64,000 bases of DNA from positions 1,449,501 through 1,513,500 of the forward strand of contig NZ_CP027805.1 in the NCBI RefSeq assembly GCF_003072625.1. Reading direction: 5' to 3'. The translations under genes and the position numbers were made by a program. Under the pieces are notes generated by a model. It saw only the letters and a program-made list of their open reading frames with translations. It did no database searches and was not told where the DNA came from. Every line of letters begins with the position of its first letter. Within the stretch, counting starts at the first letter, position 1. The DNA is from Limosilactobacillus reuteri (GTDB lineage: Bacteria; Bacillota; Bacilli; Lactobacillales; Lactobacillaceae). Below are positions 9,464 to 17,481 of this stretch, one piece after another.

Positions 9464-9679
9464 ATGCAAATGGTTCGTAATTTCAAGTCCGCTAAAATTC
9501 AACTTACCCTCACCAACAGTGAACATCCCAAGGGCGTTAAACATCCCTTTAACAACATCATTGAGGATATCACTAATGAGCAGGTAGCGCAATTTAGTGC
9601 AGCAATTGAAATGCTCACTGCTGAAAAATGCCTTGATACAGACATTATCGTTACTAGTCAAGTCGCATTGAACAACTAA
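9464..9679 (+). CDS. DUF1659 family small protein
   Basis: A 71-residue protein (MQMVRNFKSAKIQLTLTN...) that matches DUF1659 in size and pattern. These proteins are found paired with DUF2922 proteins in bacilli and lactobacilli, and their function is unknown. An AAAGGAAG site lies upstream of the ATG. The DUF2922 gene follows 21 bases downstream with its own AAGGAGG site, so the two form a small operon. There is no signal peptide or membrane segment. The opposite strand also has an open frame here, but it has no ribosome site and is not accepted. Confidence 0.8.
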   Translation: MQMVRNFKSAKIQLTLTNSEHPKGVKHPFNNIIEDITNEQVAQFSAAIEMLTAEKCLDTDIIVTSQVALNN

Positions 9680-9700
9680 TCTCAAGGAGGAAATTAATTT

Positions 9701-9928
9701 ATGCGTACATTAAGCTTAACTTTCAAGGGTAGTCTTGGTAAAAAACATTCATTAAAGTTGAACTATGCCAGTGGTGATCTTGATGCCGAAACCGTTCGGA
9801 AGGCAATGCAAGAGATTGCACAAACCCACCTCTTTACTAAGGAAGGCGAAGATATTTACCAACAACCTCTTTCCGCGAAATACATTGATACTGTTTCTAC
9901 CGTTATCTTTAACGATGATCAAAAGTAA
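9701..9928 (+). CDS. DUF2922 family small protein
   Basis: A 75-residue protein starting MRTLSLTFKGSLGKKHSLKLNYA, with DAETVRKAMQEIA and TVSTVIFNDDQ. This resembles the DUF2922 family, commonly encoded next to DUF1659. No biochemical role is known. The start has a strong CAAGGAGGAAA site. Transcription probably ends at the bidirectional hairpin centred near 9975, which also serves the convergent yihY gene. Confidence 0.82.
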   Translation: MRTLSLTFKGSLGKKHSLKLNYASGDLDAETVRKAMQEIAQTHLFTKEGEDIYQQPLSAKYIDTVSTVIFNDDQK

Positions 9929-9959
9929 TTAAATATCAAGTTCTAAAGATCTTCAACAT

Positions 9960-9999
9960 TTGGAGGCTAGGAAATTTCCTAGCCTCCATTTTTGTTTTT
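9960..9999. terminator. Bidirectional terminator between DUF2922 and yihY
   Basis: A perfect palindrome GGAGGCTAGGAAATTTCCTAGCCTCC (two 13-base arms, positions 9962-9987) is followed on the plus strand by a T-rich stretch. On the minus strand the yihY stop codon (9979-9981) lies inside the stem, so the element can terminate both converging genes. Confidence 0.85.
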
Positions 10000-10869
10000 T
10001 CTTTCTACCAGTTGCCAAAAGTGTTTCTTGGCATGCAATTCACCTTCATGACATTCTTGCAAAGCAGCATTTAGCGCCGCCCCCAGCATGATAATATAGC
10101 CAGAAAAGTCAAGCCATACCATCATTGCAATAAAAGCTCCAATTGTCTTGTAGGAAATTACCCCGTGACCAAATAATAAGGTATAGAACGAGAATAAACG
10201 TGATAATCCCATCCAAAGCAATGAAGCCAAGAATGAACCAGCAAGTGCATAGCGCAACCGGACCTTCGCATTAGGAACAAAGTAATACAAAAGCGTGAGC
10301 GCGATAAACAAGACGCCAAATGTTACTGGCCATCTTAATGAGCTAAAGATAGCAATGTAATCGCGTCGGAAATTAAAAATTGGCTGGATACTCTTAAGAA
10401 CCTGTTCCCCAAAACCGTATAAAATAATGATGATAAAGATAATTACTAAGAGGACAATCATCCAAACAAATGAGACGATTCGGTTCATCACTGGATTCTG
10501 ATTTTCCGCAATCCCATACGCATGATTAACGCTACGTTGAAAAGCGGCAATCCCCTGGCTAGTCGACCAAAGAGCAATCAGGGCCCCGGTTGTCAGCACA
10601 CCACCACTCCCCCGCCGTAAGAAATCATAGATCAACGGCTGGATAAAATCATAGACTGATTTAGGAATTGCCGTGGAGAGGTAGGCTAAAATCGTCTTAG
10701 CATCAATTCCAATCATAGGTAATAAATTTCCTACTACCATCACGGCGGGAAAAATAGATAACAAGGTATAATAAGCTAAGACTGCAGCAGAACTTGAAAT
10801 CTGGGCCATGGTAATATGTTGGATTAATAACGCAATAAAAGTTTTACCTTTGCCCGGTTCCTTGTCCAT
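9979..10869 (-). CDS. YihY/BrkB family membrane protein
   Basis: A 296-residue membrane protein of the YihY/virulence-factor BrkB family (formerly called RNase BN by mistake). The N-terminal SSSAAVLAYYTLLSIFPAVMVVGNLLP is the family hallmark, and five or six further hydrophobic segments follow. The role is uncertain; transport or cell-envelope functions have been proposed. A TTG at 10881 is in frame, but the ATG at 10869 has GGAGGT seven bases upstream and is chosen. It stands alone, convergent with the DUF2922 gene. Confidence 0.87.
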   Translation of the reverse strand: MDKEPGKGKTFIALLIQHITMAQISSSAAVLAYYTLLSIFPAVMVVGNLLPMIGIDAKTILAYLSTAIPKSVYDFIQPLIYDFLRRGSGGVLTTGALIALWSTSQGIAAFQRSVNHAYGIAENQNPVMNRIVSFVWMIVLLVIIFIIIILYGFGEQVLKSIQPIFNFRRDYIAIFSSLRWPVTFGVLFIALTLLYYFVPNAKVRLRYALAGSFLASLLWMGLSRLFSFYTLLFGHGVISYKTIGAFIAMMVWLDFSGYIIMLGAALNAALQECHEGELHAKKHFWQLVERKNKNGG

Positions 10870-10943
10870 AATAACCTCCAAAAATATTTTATAGGTTTAA
10901 TTATAACAAACTGAACACCCGACAAATATTACAGAATAGATAA

Positions 10944-10983
10944 AAAAGCGGCTGGGAGAAAACTTTTGTTTTCTCTCAGCCTC
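10944..10983 (-). terminator. Terminator downstream of the YjeM-like permease gene
   Basis: The minus strand reads GGCTGAGAGAAAAC-loop-GTTTTCTCCCAGCC (arms 10950-10963 and 10969-10982, one mismatch) and then CGC followed by six T. This is a clear rho-independent terminator for transcription coming from the permease gene on the minus strand. Confidence 0.75.
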
Positions 10984-11035
10984 AACTACTTATTATGAAT
11001 AATAGTAAGATAACGCGGAACTAGCTTCGCGTCGC

Positions 11036-11115
11036 CACAAGGCTCGAGTCTAAGTACGAACGATAATCAGCCCGTGCCGTGCTAATCATCGTTCTAGCTT
11101 AGCCCACCGCCTTGT
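11036..11115. repeat. Long imperfect palindrome in the permease 3' region
   Basis: Nested inverted repeats share one axis: ACAAGGC (11037-11043) with GCCTTGT (11109-11115); CTAAG (11050-11054) with CTTAG (11098-11102); CGAACGAT (11057-11064) with ATCGTTC (11088-11094); and AATCAGC with GCTAATC closer in. The unit is about 80 bases and more GC-rich than its surroundings. There is no T tract, so it is not a simple terminator. It may be a copy of an extragenic palindromic repeat or a structured 3' untranslated region. Confidence 0.65.
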
Positions 11116-11149
11116 CGAGGAGGTTATTTCCCACTTACTTTTTTATCAT

Positions 11150-12655
11150 TTACCCTTCAACATGGTGACGCTTTGCGGAGATTTGATAGAAGACCAACGC
11201 AACGATTGCAAAGAAGATTGGTCCAGCAAGTGTCCAGAAAGCAGTTTGATAATCTTTTTGTAATAGTGGTTGAACAAACGTAAAGACGATTCCGACAATT
11301 AAAATCAATTCAACGAAACATACTAATACGTCTGTCCAGAAACGGTTCTTAAAGACAACGAATGGCCGGTCAAGGTTCTTCTTCGCCTTAAAGAATGGGA
11401 AGGCCCCGATCAAGAAGATATATGGGAAACAAGTTGAAACGTTCGCCATATCAGTCAAAATCAAGTAGAACTGTTGAGCAGCATTTCCACCAAAGGCAAC
11501 CAAGAAAACAATAATTGAAACAATAATTGCTTGAAGCCACATTGCATTTGCAGGCATCCCCGCCTTATTAAGTTTTGTAAGTTTCTTTGGCCATAAGTCT
11601 GGATTAGAACCAAGAATGAATGCCTTGATTGGGGAATAAAGCAGAATAAACAATGCGCCCAAGAAGCCAAGGGTCTGTGCAAAGGCAACGATCCGCGTCA
11701 TGATAAGTCCAAAAGTAAGGGCAGCCCCGTGCGACCAACCAAGTGCATCCCCCATGGTAACCCCTAATTGATTAAAGACAACATAGGTAACATTACCAAG
11801 GTTAACGCTGCTCTTAGTCAAAGTTTGTTGATAATTTACTGACCAACCAAGCATGAAGATCATTAAGACATAAGTACCAATCGTAAAGATACTTGCAATG
11901 ATCAATCCACGAGGGAATGTCTTTTCAGGATTTTTCATACTATCAGTAACAGACCCTAACGATTCCATTCCACCGTAAGCAAAAATAGCATAAGCAACAA
12001 ATGAAATAATGGCAATTGGTGTCTGGAATTGTGGATTAGGTGATGTAATGAAAGTTGAAGCACCATGAATTGGTTGCTTTAAGATTCCCTTATCGGCGAC
12101 TAAAACAATAACGCTGACAATAACAAAGATAATGTTAACAACAATTGTAAAAATACCACCAAGTGAACCAACTTTAGCAATGGCGGTCATTCCCCGTGAA
12201 CTGCACCAAGTTGTTCCAAGAATCAACAGAATCCCAAGAACCCCAATCAATTGAGTCGAGGTCAGGCCAAATGCGTGCCATTGCTGGGTGGTATCCTTAC
12301 CAAAAAGTAAGGCAGAAAAGGTAATCCAAACCCGTGATGCCGTTGACACCATCCATACAATCCAAGATGCTAACCATACGAAAGTACCGACAAAAGCGAT
12401 TCGTTCACCAACTGAGCCGGCAAGCCAGGAATAAATGCCCCCTTTGGCATCCTTAAATGTGGAACCGTACTCTGCCATCATCAAGCCACAAGGAAAGAAG
12501 AAACAAATCCCTGCTAATGCGTACCAAATAATACTACCGTAACCCATTTGTAAGTAGGCGTTTGAAACATTCCCAAAGCCAAAAATGGCGGTAATGACCA
12601 TCGTCACTAGTCCAAAGGTAGTAATCATCTTTTTATTACTACTCTGTTCGTCCAA
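11150..12655 (-). CDS. APC family amino acid permease, YjeM-like
   Basis: A 501-residue transporter with 12 predicted membrane helices. The first helices contain MVITAIFGFGNVSNAYLQMG and FPCGLMMAEYGSTFKDAKGGIYSWL, as in the amino acid/polyamine/organocation superfamily. The pattern FVWLASWIVWMVSTASRVWI is like the YjeM branch of the glutamate/GABA antiporter group. The substrate is not certain. The start is the ATG at 12655, behind GGAGGCATTATTTT. The 358 bases upstream are AT-rich and are shared with the divergent arcD remnant. Confidence 0.85.
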   Translation of the reverse strand: MDEQSSNKKMITTFGLVTMVITAIFGFGNVSNAYLQMGYGSIIWYALAGICFFFPCGLMMAEYGSTFKDAKGGIYSWLAGSVGERIAFVGTFVWLASWIVWMVSTASRVWITFSALLFGKDTTQQWHAFGLTSTQLIGVLGILLILGTTWCSSRGMTAIAKVGSLGGIFTIVVNIIFVIVSVIVLVADKGILKQPIHGASTFITSPNPQFQTPIAIISFVAYAIFAYGGMESLGSVTDSMKNPEKTFPRGLIIASIFTIGTYVLMIFMLGWSVNYQQTLTKSSVNLGNVTYVVFNQLGVTMGDALGWSHGAALTFGLIMTRIVAFAQTLGFLGALFILLYSPIKAFILGSNPDLWPKKLTKLNKAGMPANAMWLQAIIVSIIVFLVAFGGNAAQQFYLILTDMANVSTCFPYIFLIGAFPFFKAKKNLDRPFVVFKNRFWTDVLVCFVELILIVGIVFTFVQPLLQKDYQTAFWTLAGPIFFAIVALVFYQISAKRHHVEG

Positions 12656-12986
12656 AATAATGCCTCCAAAGCTTTAGAATTCTTAAATAAAAACAAGAAA
12701 TTATTTAATAATTATTAGTATAGTCGTCTTTTAAAAAAATAAAAGTCTTTTACATAATTTTACATTACTTTTATACTAATTTTTGGTATTTTTATGCTAA
12801 TTTAGAAATATTTATTCGCGTATTTGTATATTTAATTTTAAGTGATGTATACTATTTTCATCATTTAATAATCATTTTCACATTTAATCTTAACGATATT
12901 CATAGCGTTTTCTGACGTTGCTATAATTGGGTTAAGAACATTTATGTGATTTTCACTCTAATATATAAGATCGTGAGGTGGAGTAA
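12656..12986. promoter_or_regulatory. Divergent intergenic region with an arcD promoter
   Basis: An AT-rich gap between the YjeM-like permease and the arcD remnant. On the plus strand there is an extended -10 box, TGCTATAAT (12919-12927), with a weak -35, TTCATA (12899-12904), 17 bases upstream. A GAGGTGGAG ribosome site follows near 12975. Several AT-rich imperfect palindromes lie near 12800-12880, where an ArgR or similar operator could sit, but no clear operator is recognised. Confidence 0.5.
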
Positions 12987-14408
12987 ATAAGTGAGAAAAA
13001 AGGTATTAATACGATGGAACTAACCCTTTTAATTGTGGGGTCGACAATTGGTTCGGGAGTATTTGGCATTACCAGTGATTTAGCTACCGCGGCGACTCCC
13101 GGCCCAGCAATCATCGCCTGGATAATAGTAATGATCGGCGTCTTGACTTTAGTGCTCTCCCTAACTAATCTTTCGCAAAAGCGGCCAGACCTTGATTCAG
13201 GGATTTTCAGCTATGCGGCAGCTGCTTTTGGTCCGCTGGGCGAATTTATTTCTGGTTGGGCATACTGGCTTTCCGCACGGCTCGGCAATATTGCTTTTGC
13301 AACGATTATGATGAGCGCTCTTGGAACGTTTTTCCCCAGTCTATTTGCCAATGGTCAGAACTTATTCTCAATTATTGTTGCAATTATTTTAACCTGGGTT
13401 TTGACATTCTTGGTAAATCGAGGGATCGAATCAGCGGCCTTTATTAATTCAATTGGGTCAATCTGCAAGATTATTCCATTAGTCGTCTTTGTTATCTGTG
13501 TGATTCTTGGTTTTAAGGCTAAGATTTTCACTGCCGATTTCTGGGGCAATGTAACGCAGAATCTTAGTTCAAAAATCGAAACCGGTTCAATCTATGACCA
13601 AGTAAAGGCCTCAATTATGGTAATGATGTAGCTATTTGTCGGCGTTGAAGGTGCTTCTGTCCTTTCCAGTCGTGCCAAAACGCGGACTGATGCTGAATGG
13701 GCTTCGATCTTCGGCCTGGTAAGCTTGCTTGTTATCTATATTGTGGTTTCTATTTTGCCATATGGGGTCATGACCCGGGCACAGTTAGCAGCTGGTGGTC
13801 AACCGGCGCTTGGGGCTATCATGCAACACCTGGTTGGAACGTGGGGTGCCGCCCTGATCAGCATTGGATTGATCATCTCAGTTTTAGTTTCGTGGCTCTC
13901 GTGGACAATGCTCCCAGCCGAATCATTAATGCTAATGGCTGATGATGAAACTCTTCCAACATCATGGGGTGAAGTAAATGATAAAAAAGCGCCAACACGG
14001 GCATTAGTAATTACCGGGGTTCTTCAATCAATCTTCCTCTTCTCTTTGCTTTTCACTACCTATGCTTTCAACTTTGCATATACGCTTTGTACGGCTGCGA
14101 TTTTGATCTGTTACCTCCTTGTTGGTATTTACCAGATGATGTACAGTTGGCAGCACCAAGAATGGGGACAATTTGTCATTGGACTAATCGCCACCCTCTT
14201 TGAACTGATGGCGATGGTTCTCTCTGGCTGGAAGGAAATAATGGTTGTTTCAGTCGGTTTTATTCCCGGATTCTTCTTCTATGTCCAAGCATGCAAGGAA
14301 TTCCATCACCCAATCACAGTAAAGGAAAAATGGGCAATGGGGATTATCGCTGTCTTTGCGGTTATTTCCTTAGTATTAGTAATCAACGGAACAATTTCAA
14401 TTAATTAA
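12987..14408 (+). pseudogene. arcD: Arginine/ornithine antiporter-like permease, broken by a nonsense codon
   Basis: An APC family basic amino acid antiporter of about 470 residues. It has LIVGSTIGSGVFGITSDLA at the start, followed by about 12 helices. A TAG codon at 13629-13631 interrupts the frame where MMWLFVGVEGAS would be expected (TGG changed to TAG); the frame is otherwise open to 14408. The start also looks damaged. The natural N-terminus SEKKGINTMELT follows a good ribosome site, but its first codon, 12987-12989, is ATA. The next ATG is at 13014 and would skip the first residues. The aminotransferase remnant arcT follows 15 bases downstream, which supports the arcD identity. Confidence 0.85.
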
Positions 14409-14423
14409 AGGAGGAAAAATATC

Positions 14424-15549
14424 ATGGTAGAAATAGCACATTTTGGTGTTGAATCATGGCTAAATAAGTGGGAAAAGAGCGCGACTTATGATATTTCACA
14501 AAGTACAATCGCTTCTTTAAGTATGCACGATCTCTTAAATTTAGATGGTAACAATGGCGAAGAGTTTTATGAGATGCTTGATAAGTAGCAAATGAACTAC
14601 GGGTGGATTGAAGGATCACCCGAGTTTAAAGAAGCAGTTGCTAAACTGTATCACCATGTTGATCCAGAAAATATCTTGCAAACGAATGGCGCCACTGGGG
14701 CAAACATTTTAGCCCTCTATGCCCTAATTAATCCCGGCGACCATGTAATTGCCGAATATCCTTCTTACCAACAACTCTACGATATTCCTAAATCATTAGG
14801 TGCAGATGTTGATTACTGGCATATTCATGAAGAAGATGATTGGTACCCACGAATCGATGACCTAAAAGCGATGGTTAAACCTAATACTAAAATGATTTGT
14901 CTAAACAACGCGAATAATCCAACGGGAACAGTTCTGGATAAAGAATTTCTCGAACAAGTTGTTGAAATTGCTAAGGCAGTCGATGCCTATGTTCTTGTTG
15001 ATGAAGTCTACCTGCCCCTAGATCACCCCGAAAAGTTTGCCCAGATTATTGACCTTTATGATAAGGGAATCTCTACTAATTCTCTTTCAAAGACTTATTC
15101 GGTGCCAGGGGTTCGGATCGGTTGGACTGCGACTAACGCTGAAGTTGCCGATGTCTTCCGTAAATTCCGCGATTACACCATGATCTGTGGAGGAGTCTTT
15201 AACGACCAGCTAGCTACCTACCTATGTCTTACGTCACCGTGATCAAGTTCTCGCCCGGAATCGGAAGTTAGTTCTTGGCAACCTCGCTATCTATAAGGAT
15301 TGGATTGACCATGAAGGCCGAGCAAGTGTCATCATGCCACAAGCAGTCTCCACATCCTTCCCAAAGCTTGATGTGCCAATTGATATTCATACCTTCTGTG
15401 AAAATTTGCTCCATGATGAGGGGGTTCTCCTCGTGCCCGGCGATGCTTTTGATACTCCGGGTCACGTTCGCCTCGGCTACTGTGCACCAGGGGCAACCCT
15501 AAAAGAAGGCTTAAAGCGGCTTTCAAAGTATATGCATCAATATGATTAG
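14424..15549 (+). pseudogene. arcT: ArcT-like aminotransferase, broken by nonsense and frameshift
   Basis: A class I/II PLP-dependent aminotransferase of about 373 residues. The recognisable parts are NYGWIEGSPEFKEAV, NNANNPTGTVLD, VDEVY and the pyridoxal lysine region SLSKTYSVPGVRIGW. The start ATG 14424 has AAAGGAGG upstream. Two lesions are visible. A TAG stands at 14586-14588. A four-base tandem duplication (ACCT ACCT, 15216-15223) shifts the frame by one; the rest of the protein, from YVLRHRDQVLARNR to the end at 15549, lies in the new frame. ArcT-like genes accompany arginine deiminase genes in some lactobacilli, but arcA, arcB and arcC are not in the window. Confidence 0.85.
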
Positions 15550-15553
15550 CGTA

Positions 15554-15604
15554 AAAAAAGGATGTTAGAAACATGCAAAAGTTTCCTAACATCCTTTTTC
15601 TGTT
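15554..15604. terminator. Bidirectional terminator between arcT and map
   Basis: AAAGGATGTTAG and CTAACATCCTTT form a 12-bp stem around a loop of about 20 bases, with A and T runs outside on both strands. It can stop arcT transcripts on the plus strand and map transcripts on the minus strand. Confidence 0.85.
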
Positions 15605-15613
15605 ACCAGGCAA

Positions 15614-16471
15614 CTAATTTTCAAACTGCTTAGCAACCTTTTCTGCGATCTCCCGGTAATGTTCCAAGTACCTAGCATAATTATCATCGTACATGTAATC
15701 AGCATCTGCTTCCGGATCCTGAGACGTCAAAATCTTCGGACCGTCATTCGTAATAACTAAGGTATGCTCGTATTGGCAACTCCAACCACCATCAGCAGTC
15801 TTAGCAAGCCAACCACTAGGATCACTAGTATCAGCTTCCCACGTACCAGTGTTAATCATTGGTTCAACAGTAATGGTCATTCCGTCACGAAGACGGATTC
15901 CTTGACCATGTTCGCCGTAATGTGGCACCATTGGATCTTCATGCATTGTTGGTTGAATACCGTGACCAACAAATTCTCGGACATCCCCATAGCCATTTTC
16001 ATCTTCTGTGTAGTATTGAATTACTGCACCAATATCACCAATCCGGTTACCAGGAACACATTGATCAATTCCCATAAATAGTGACTTCTTCGTAACGTCC
16101 ATTAATTTTTGGATCTCAGGAGAAACTTCTCCTACTGCATAGCTCCAGCAAGAGTCGCTGAAAGCACCGTCAACGCTGACAACAGTATCAACCTTTACTA
16201 AGTCGCCCTTCTTTAAGATTAACTTCTTACGAGGGAACCCATGACAAATTTCATCATTAACACTAACACAGGTAGCGTATTTGTATCCTTCAAAACCAAT
16301 TTGTTCAGCTTTAGCTCCCGCAGCCTTGAAGTACTTCCGAGCGAATTCTTCAATCTTCCAACTTGAGATGCCCGGTTTAATAATTTTGCGAAGGCCAAGG
16401 TGCATTGCCGCTAAGGCTGCCCCCGCCTTTTCCATTGCATCGATTTCTCGAGGTGATTTTAAACTAATCAT
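15614..16471 (-). CDS. map: Methionine aminopeptidase, type I
   Basis: A 285-residue metallopeptidase that removes the initiator methionine from new proteins in the cytoplasm. It has MEKAGAALAAMHLGLRKIIKPG, GFPRKKLILKKGDLVKVDTVV, the metal-ligand region VDGAFSDSCWSYAVG, the histidine motif EFVGHGIQPTMHEDP and the glutamate motif TVEPMIN. All five expected metal ligands appear present. Start ATG 16471 has AAGGAGA nine bases upstream. It is slightly longer than the E. coli enzyme because of a C-terminal tail (EADADYMYDDNYARYLEHYREI), a form seen in lactobacilli. It is divergent from the flavodoxin gene. Confidence 0.95.
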   Translation of the reverse strand: MISLKSPREIDAMEKAGAALAAMHLGLRKIIKPGISSWKIEEFARKYFKAAGAKAEQIGFEGYKYATCVSVNDEICHGFPRKKLILKKGDLVKVDTVVSVDGAFSDSCWSYAVGEVSPEIQKLMDVTKKSLFMGIDQCVPGNRIGDIGAVIQYYTEDENGYGDVREFVGHGIQPTMHEDPMVPHYGEHGQGIRLRDGMTITVEPMINTGTWEADTSDPSGWLAKTADGGWSCQYEHTLVITNDGPKILTSQDPEADADYMYDDNYARYLEHYREIAEKVAKQFEN

Positions 16472-16541
16472 TTTCGCAATCTCCTTATTTACAATCTAAC
16501 ATAAACAGTATACCACTTGTCTGCCCTGATATCGCAAACCG

Positions 16542-16550
16542 TGCTATACT
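16542..16550 (+). promoter_or_regulatory. Extended -10 promoter of flavodoxin-gtrA
   Basis: TGCTATACT is an extended -10 box, 34 bases before the flavodoxin ATG. No strong -35 hexamer is seen, as is common with extended -10 promoters. A TGGAGG ribosome site follows. Confidence 0.6.
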
Positions 16551-16584
16551 ATATGAACGTTATAGATTTAATGGAGGTTATAAA

Positions 16585-17043
16585 ATGGCAAAAGCACTTG
16601 TAGTATACACAACCATTACAGGTAATAATGAAGACGTTGCAGATATCATTACTGACGCTCTTGAAGATTTAGGAGTAGAAGTCGATGAAGTTGAAATGAC
16701 AATGGCTGATCCAGCTGACTTTGAAGAAGCTGATATTTGTGTGATCTGTCCTTACACTTATGATGAAGGGACTCTTCCAGAAGAAGGAATTGACTTTTAT
16801 GAAGACCTGCAAGAAGAACAATTAGCAGGCAAAGTATACGGGGTTGCCGGCTCTGGTGATACTTTCTATGGGGATGACTTCTGTGTTGCCGTCGATAAGT
16901 TTGGGGATGCTCTTGCCAAGACAGGGGCAACTAAGGGCGCTGAAAATGTTAAAGTCAATCTTGCACCAGATGAGGAAGACATTCAAAAGCTCGATGCCTT
17001 CGCTAAGCAATTAGTAGAAAAGGCGGCTAAACTGAATGATTAA
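16585..17043 (+). CDS. Flavodoxin
   Basis: A 152-residue flavodoxin. These small FMN-binding proteins carry electrons in the cytoplasm. The N-terminal VVYTTITGNNEDVADII is the phosphate-binding loop of FMN (T/S-x-T-G-N). YDEGTLPEE and GVAGSGDTFYGDDFCVAVDKF are the other flavin-contact regions. Many acidic residues are present, as usual. Start ATG 16585 has TGGAGG upstream. The gene overlaps the following gtrA gene by eight bases, so the two are translated from one message; there is no known functional reason for the link. Confidence 0.93.
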   Translation: MAKALVVYTTITGNNEDVADIITDALEDLGVEVDEVEMTMADPADFEEADICVICPYTYDEGTLPEEGIDFYEDLQEEQLAGKVYGVAGSGDTFYGDDFCVAVDKFGDALAKTGATKGAENVKVNLAPDEEDIQKLDAFAKQLVEKAAKLND

Positions 17044-17479
17044 GGATCTATGGGTAAAATATAAGTCAATCATCGCCTACATTTTCTGGGGCGTTGTTAC
17101 AACGGTGGTTAACTTAGCAGTATTCCAGATTTTGAGTTCTGGGATCCATTGGAATTATCAAGTAGCTAATGTTATTGCCTGGTTTTTATCGGTTTTAGTA
17201 GCTTACTTCACTAATAAAGTCTGGGTATTTGGATCACATTACACTACTGTTAGTGACTTTATTGTTGAATTTCTTCGTTTCTACTTCTATCGGGGCCTCA
17301 CGCTTGTATTAGATATAATTATTATGTATGTTGGAGTTTCTTTATTAGGATTCAATGATCCTCTCCAACAATTTATCGTTAAATTTATTGATAATGTCAT
17401 TGTGGTAATTGCTAATTATATTTTCTCAAAGTGGTTAATCTTCAAAGATAACCGTGATATTGCAGATAAAATCGAGTAG
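17036..17479 (+). CDS. GtrA family membrane protein
   Basis: A 147-residue protein with four predicted membrane helices. IAYIFWGVVTTVVNLAVFQIL, ANVIAWFLSVLVAYFTNKVWVF and the last segment IVVIANYIFSKWLIF are characteristic of the GtrA/DPMS family. These proteins assist transport of lipid-linked sugars or teichoic-acid glycosylation; the partner here is unknown, but a GtrB-like enzyme is encoded at 6779-7708. The start overlaps the flavodoxin end. The stop at 17477-17479 is only a few bases from the 3' end of a group II intron, which now separates this gene from the terminator it once shared with wecB. Confidence 0.87.
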   Translation: MIKDLWVKYKSIIAYIFWGVVTTVVNLAVFQILSSGIHWNYQVANVIAWFLSVLVAYFTNKVWVFGSHYTTVSDFIVEFLRFYFYRGLTLVLDIIIMYVGVSLLGFNDPLQQFIVKFIDNVIVVIANYIFSKWLIFKDNRDIADKIE

Positions 17480-17481
17480 GA

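Noticed and set aside
9437-9685. Minus-strand ORF opposite the DUF1659 gene
   Set aside because: It has no ribosome site or recognisable protein; the plus-strand gene with its operon partner explains the region.
12780-12900. ArgR operator in the arcD upstream region
   Set aside because: AT-rich imperfect palindromes occur, but none is close enough to a known ARG box to be claimed.
13629-14588. Two TAG stops in neighbouring genes (arcD, arcT), hinting at stop-codon readthrough or suppression
   Set aside because: arcT also has a frameshift and arcD a lost start codon. No suppressor tRNA is visible, and other pseudogenes nearby have TAA and TGA. Ordinary decay explains the stops.
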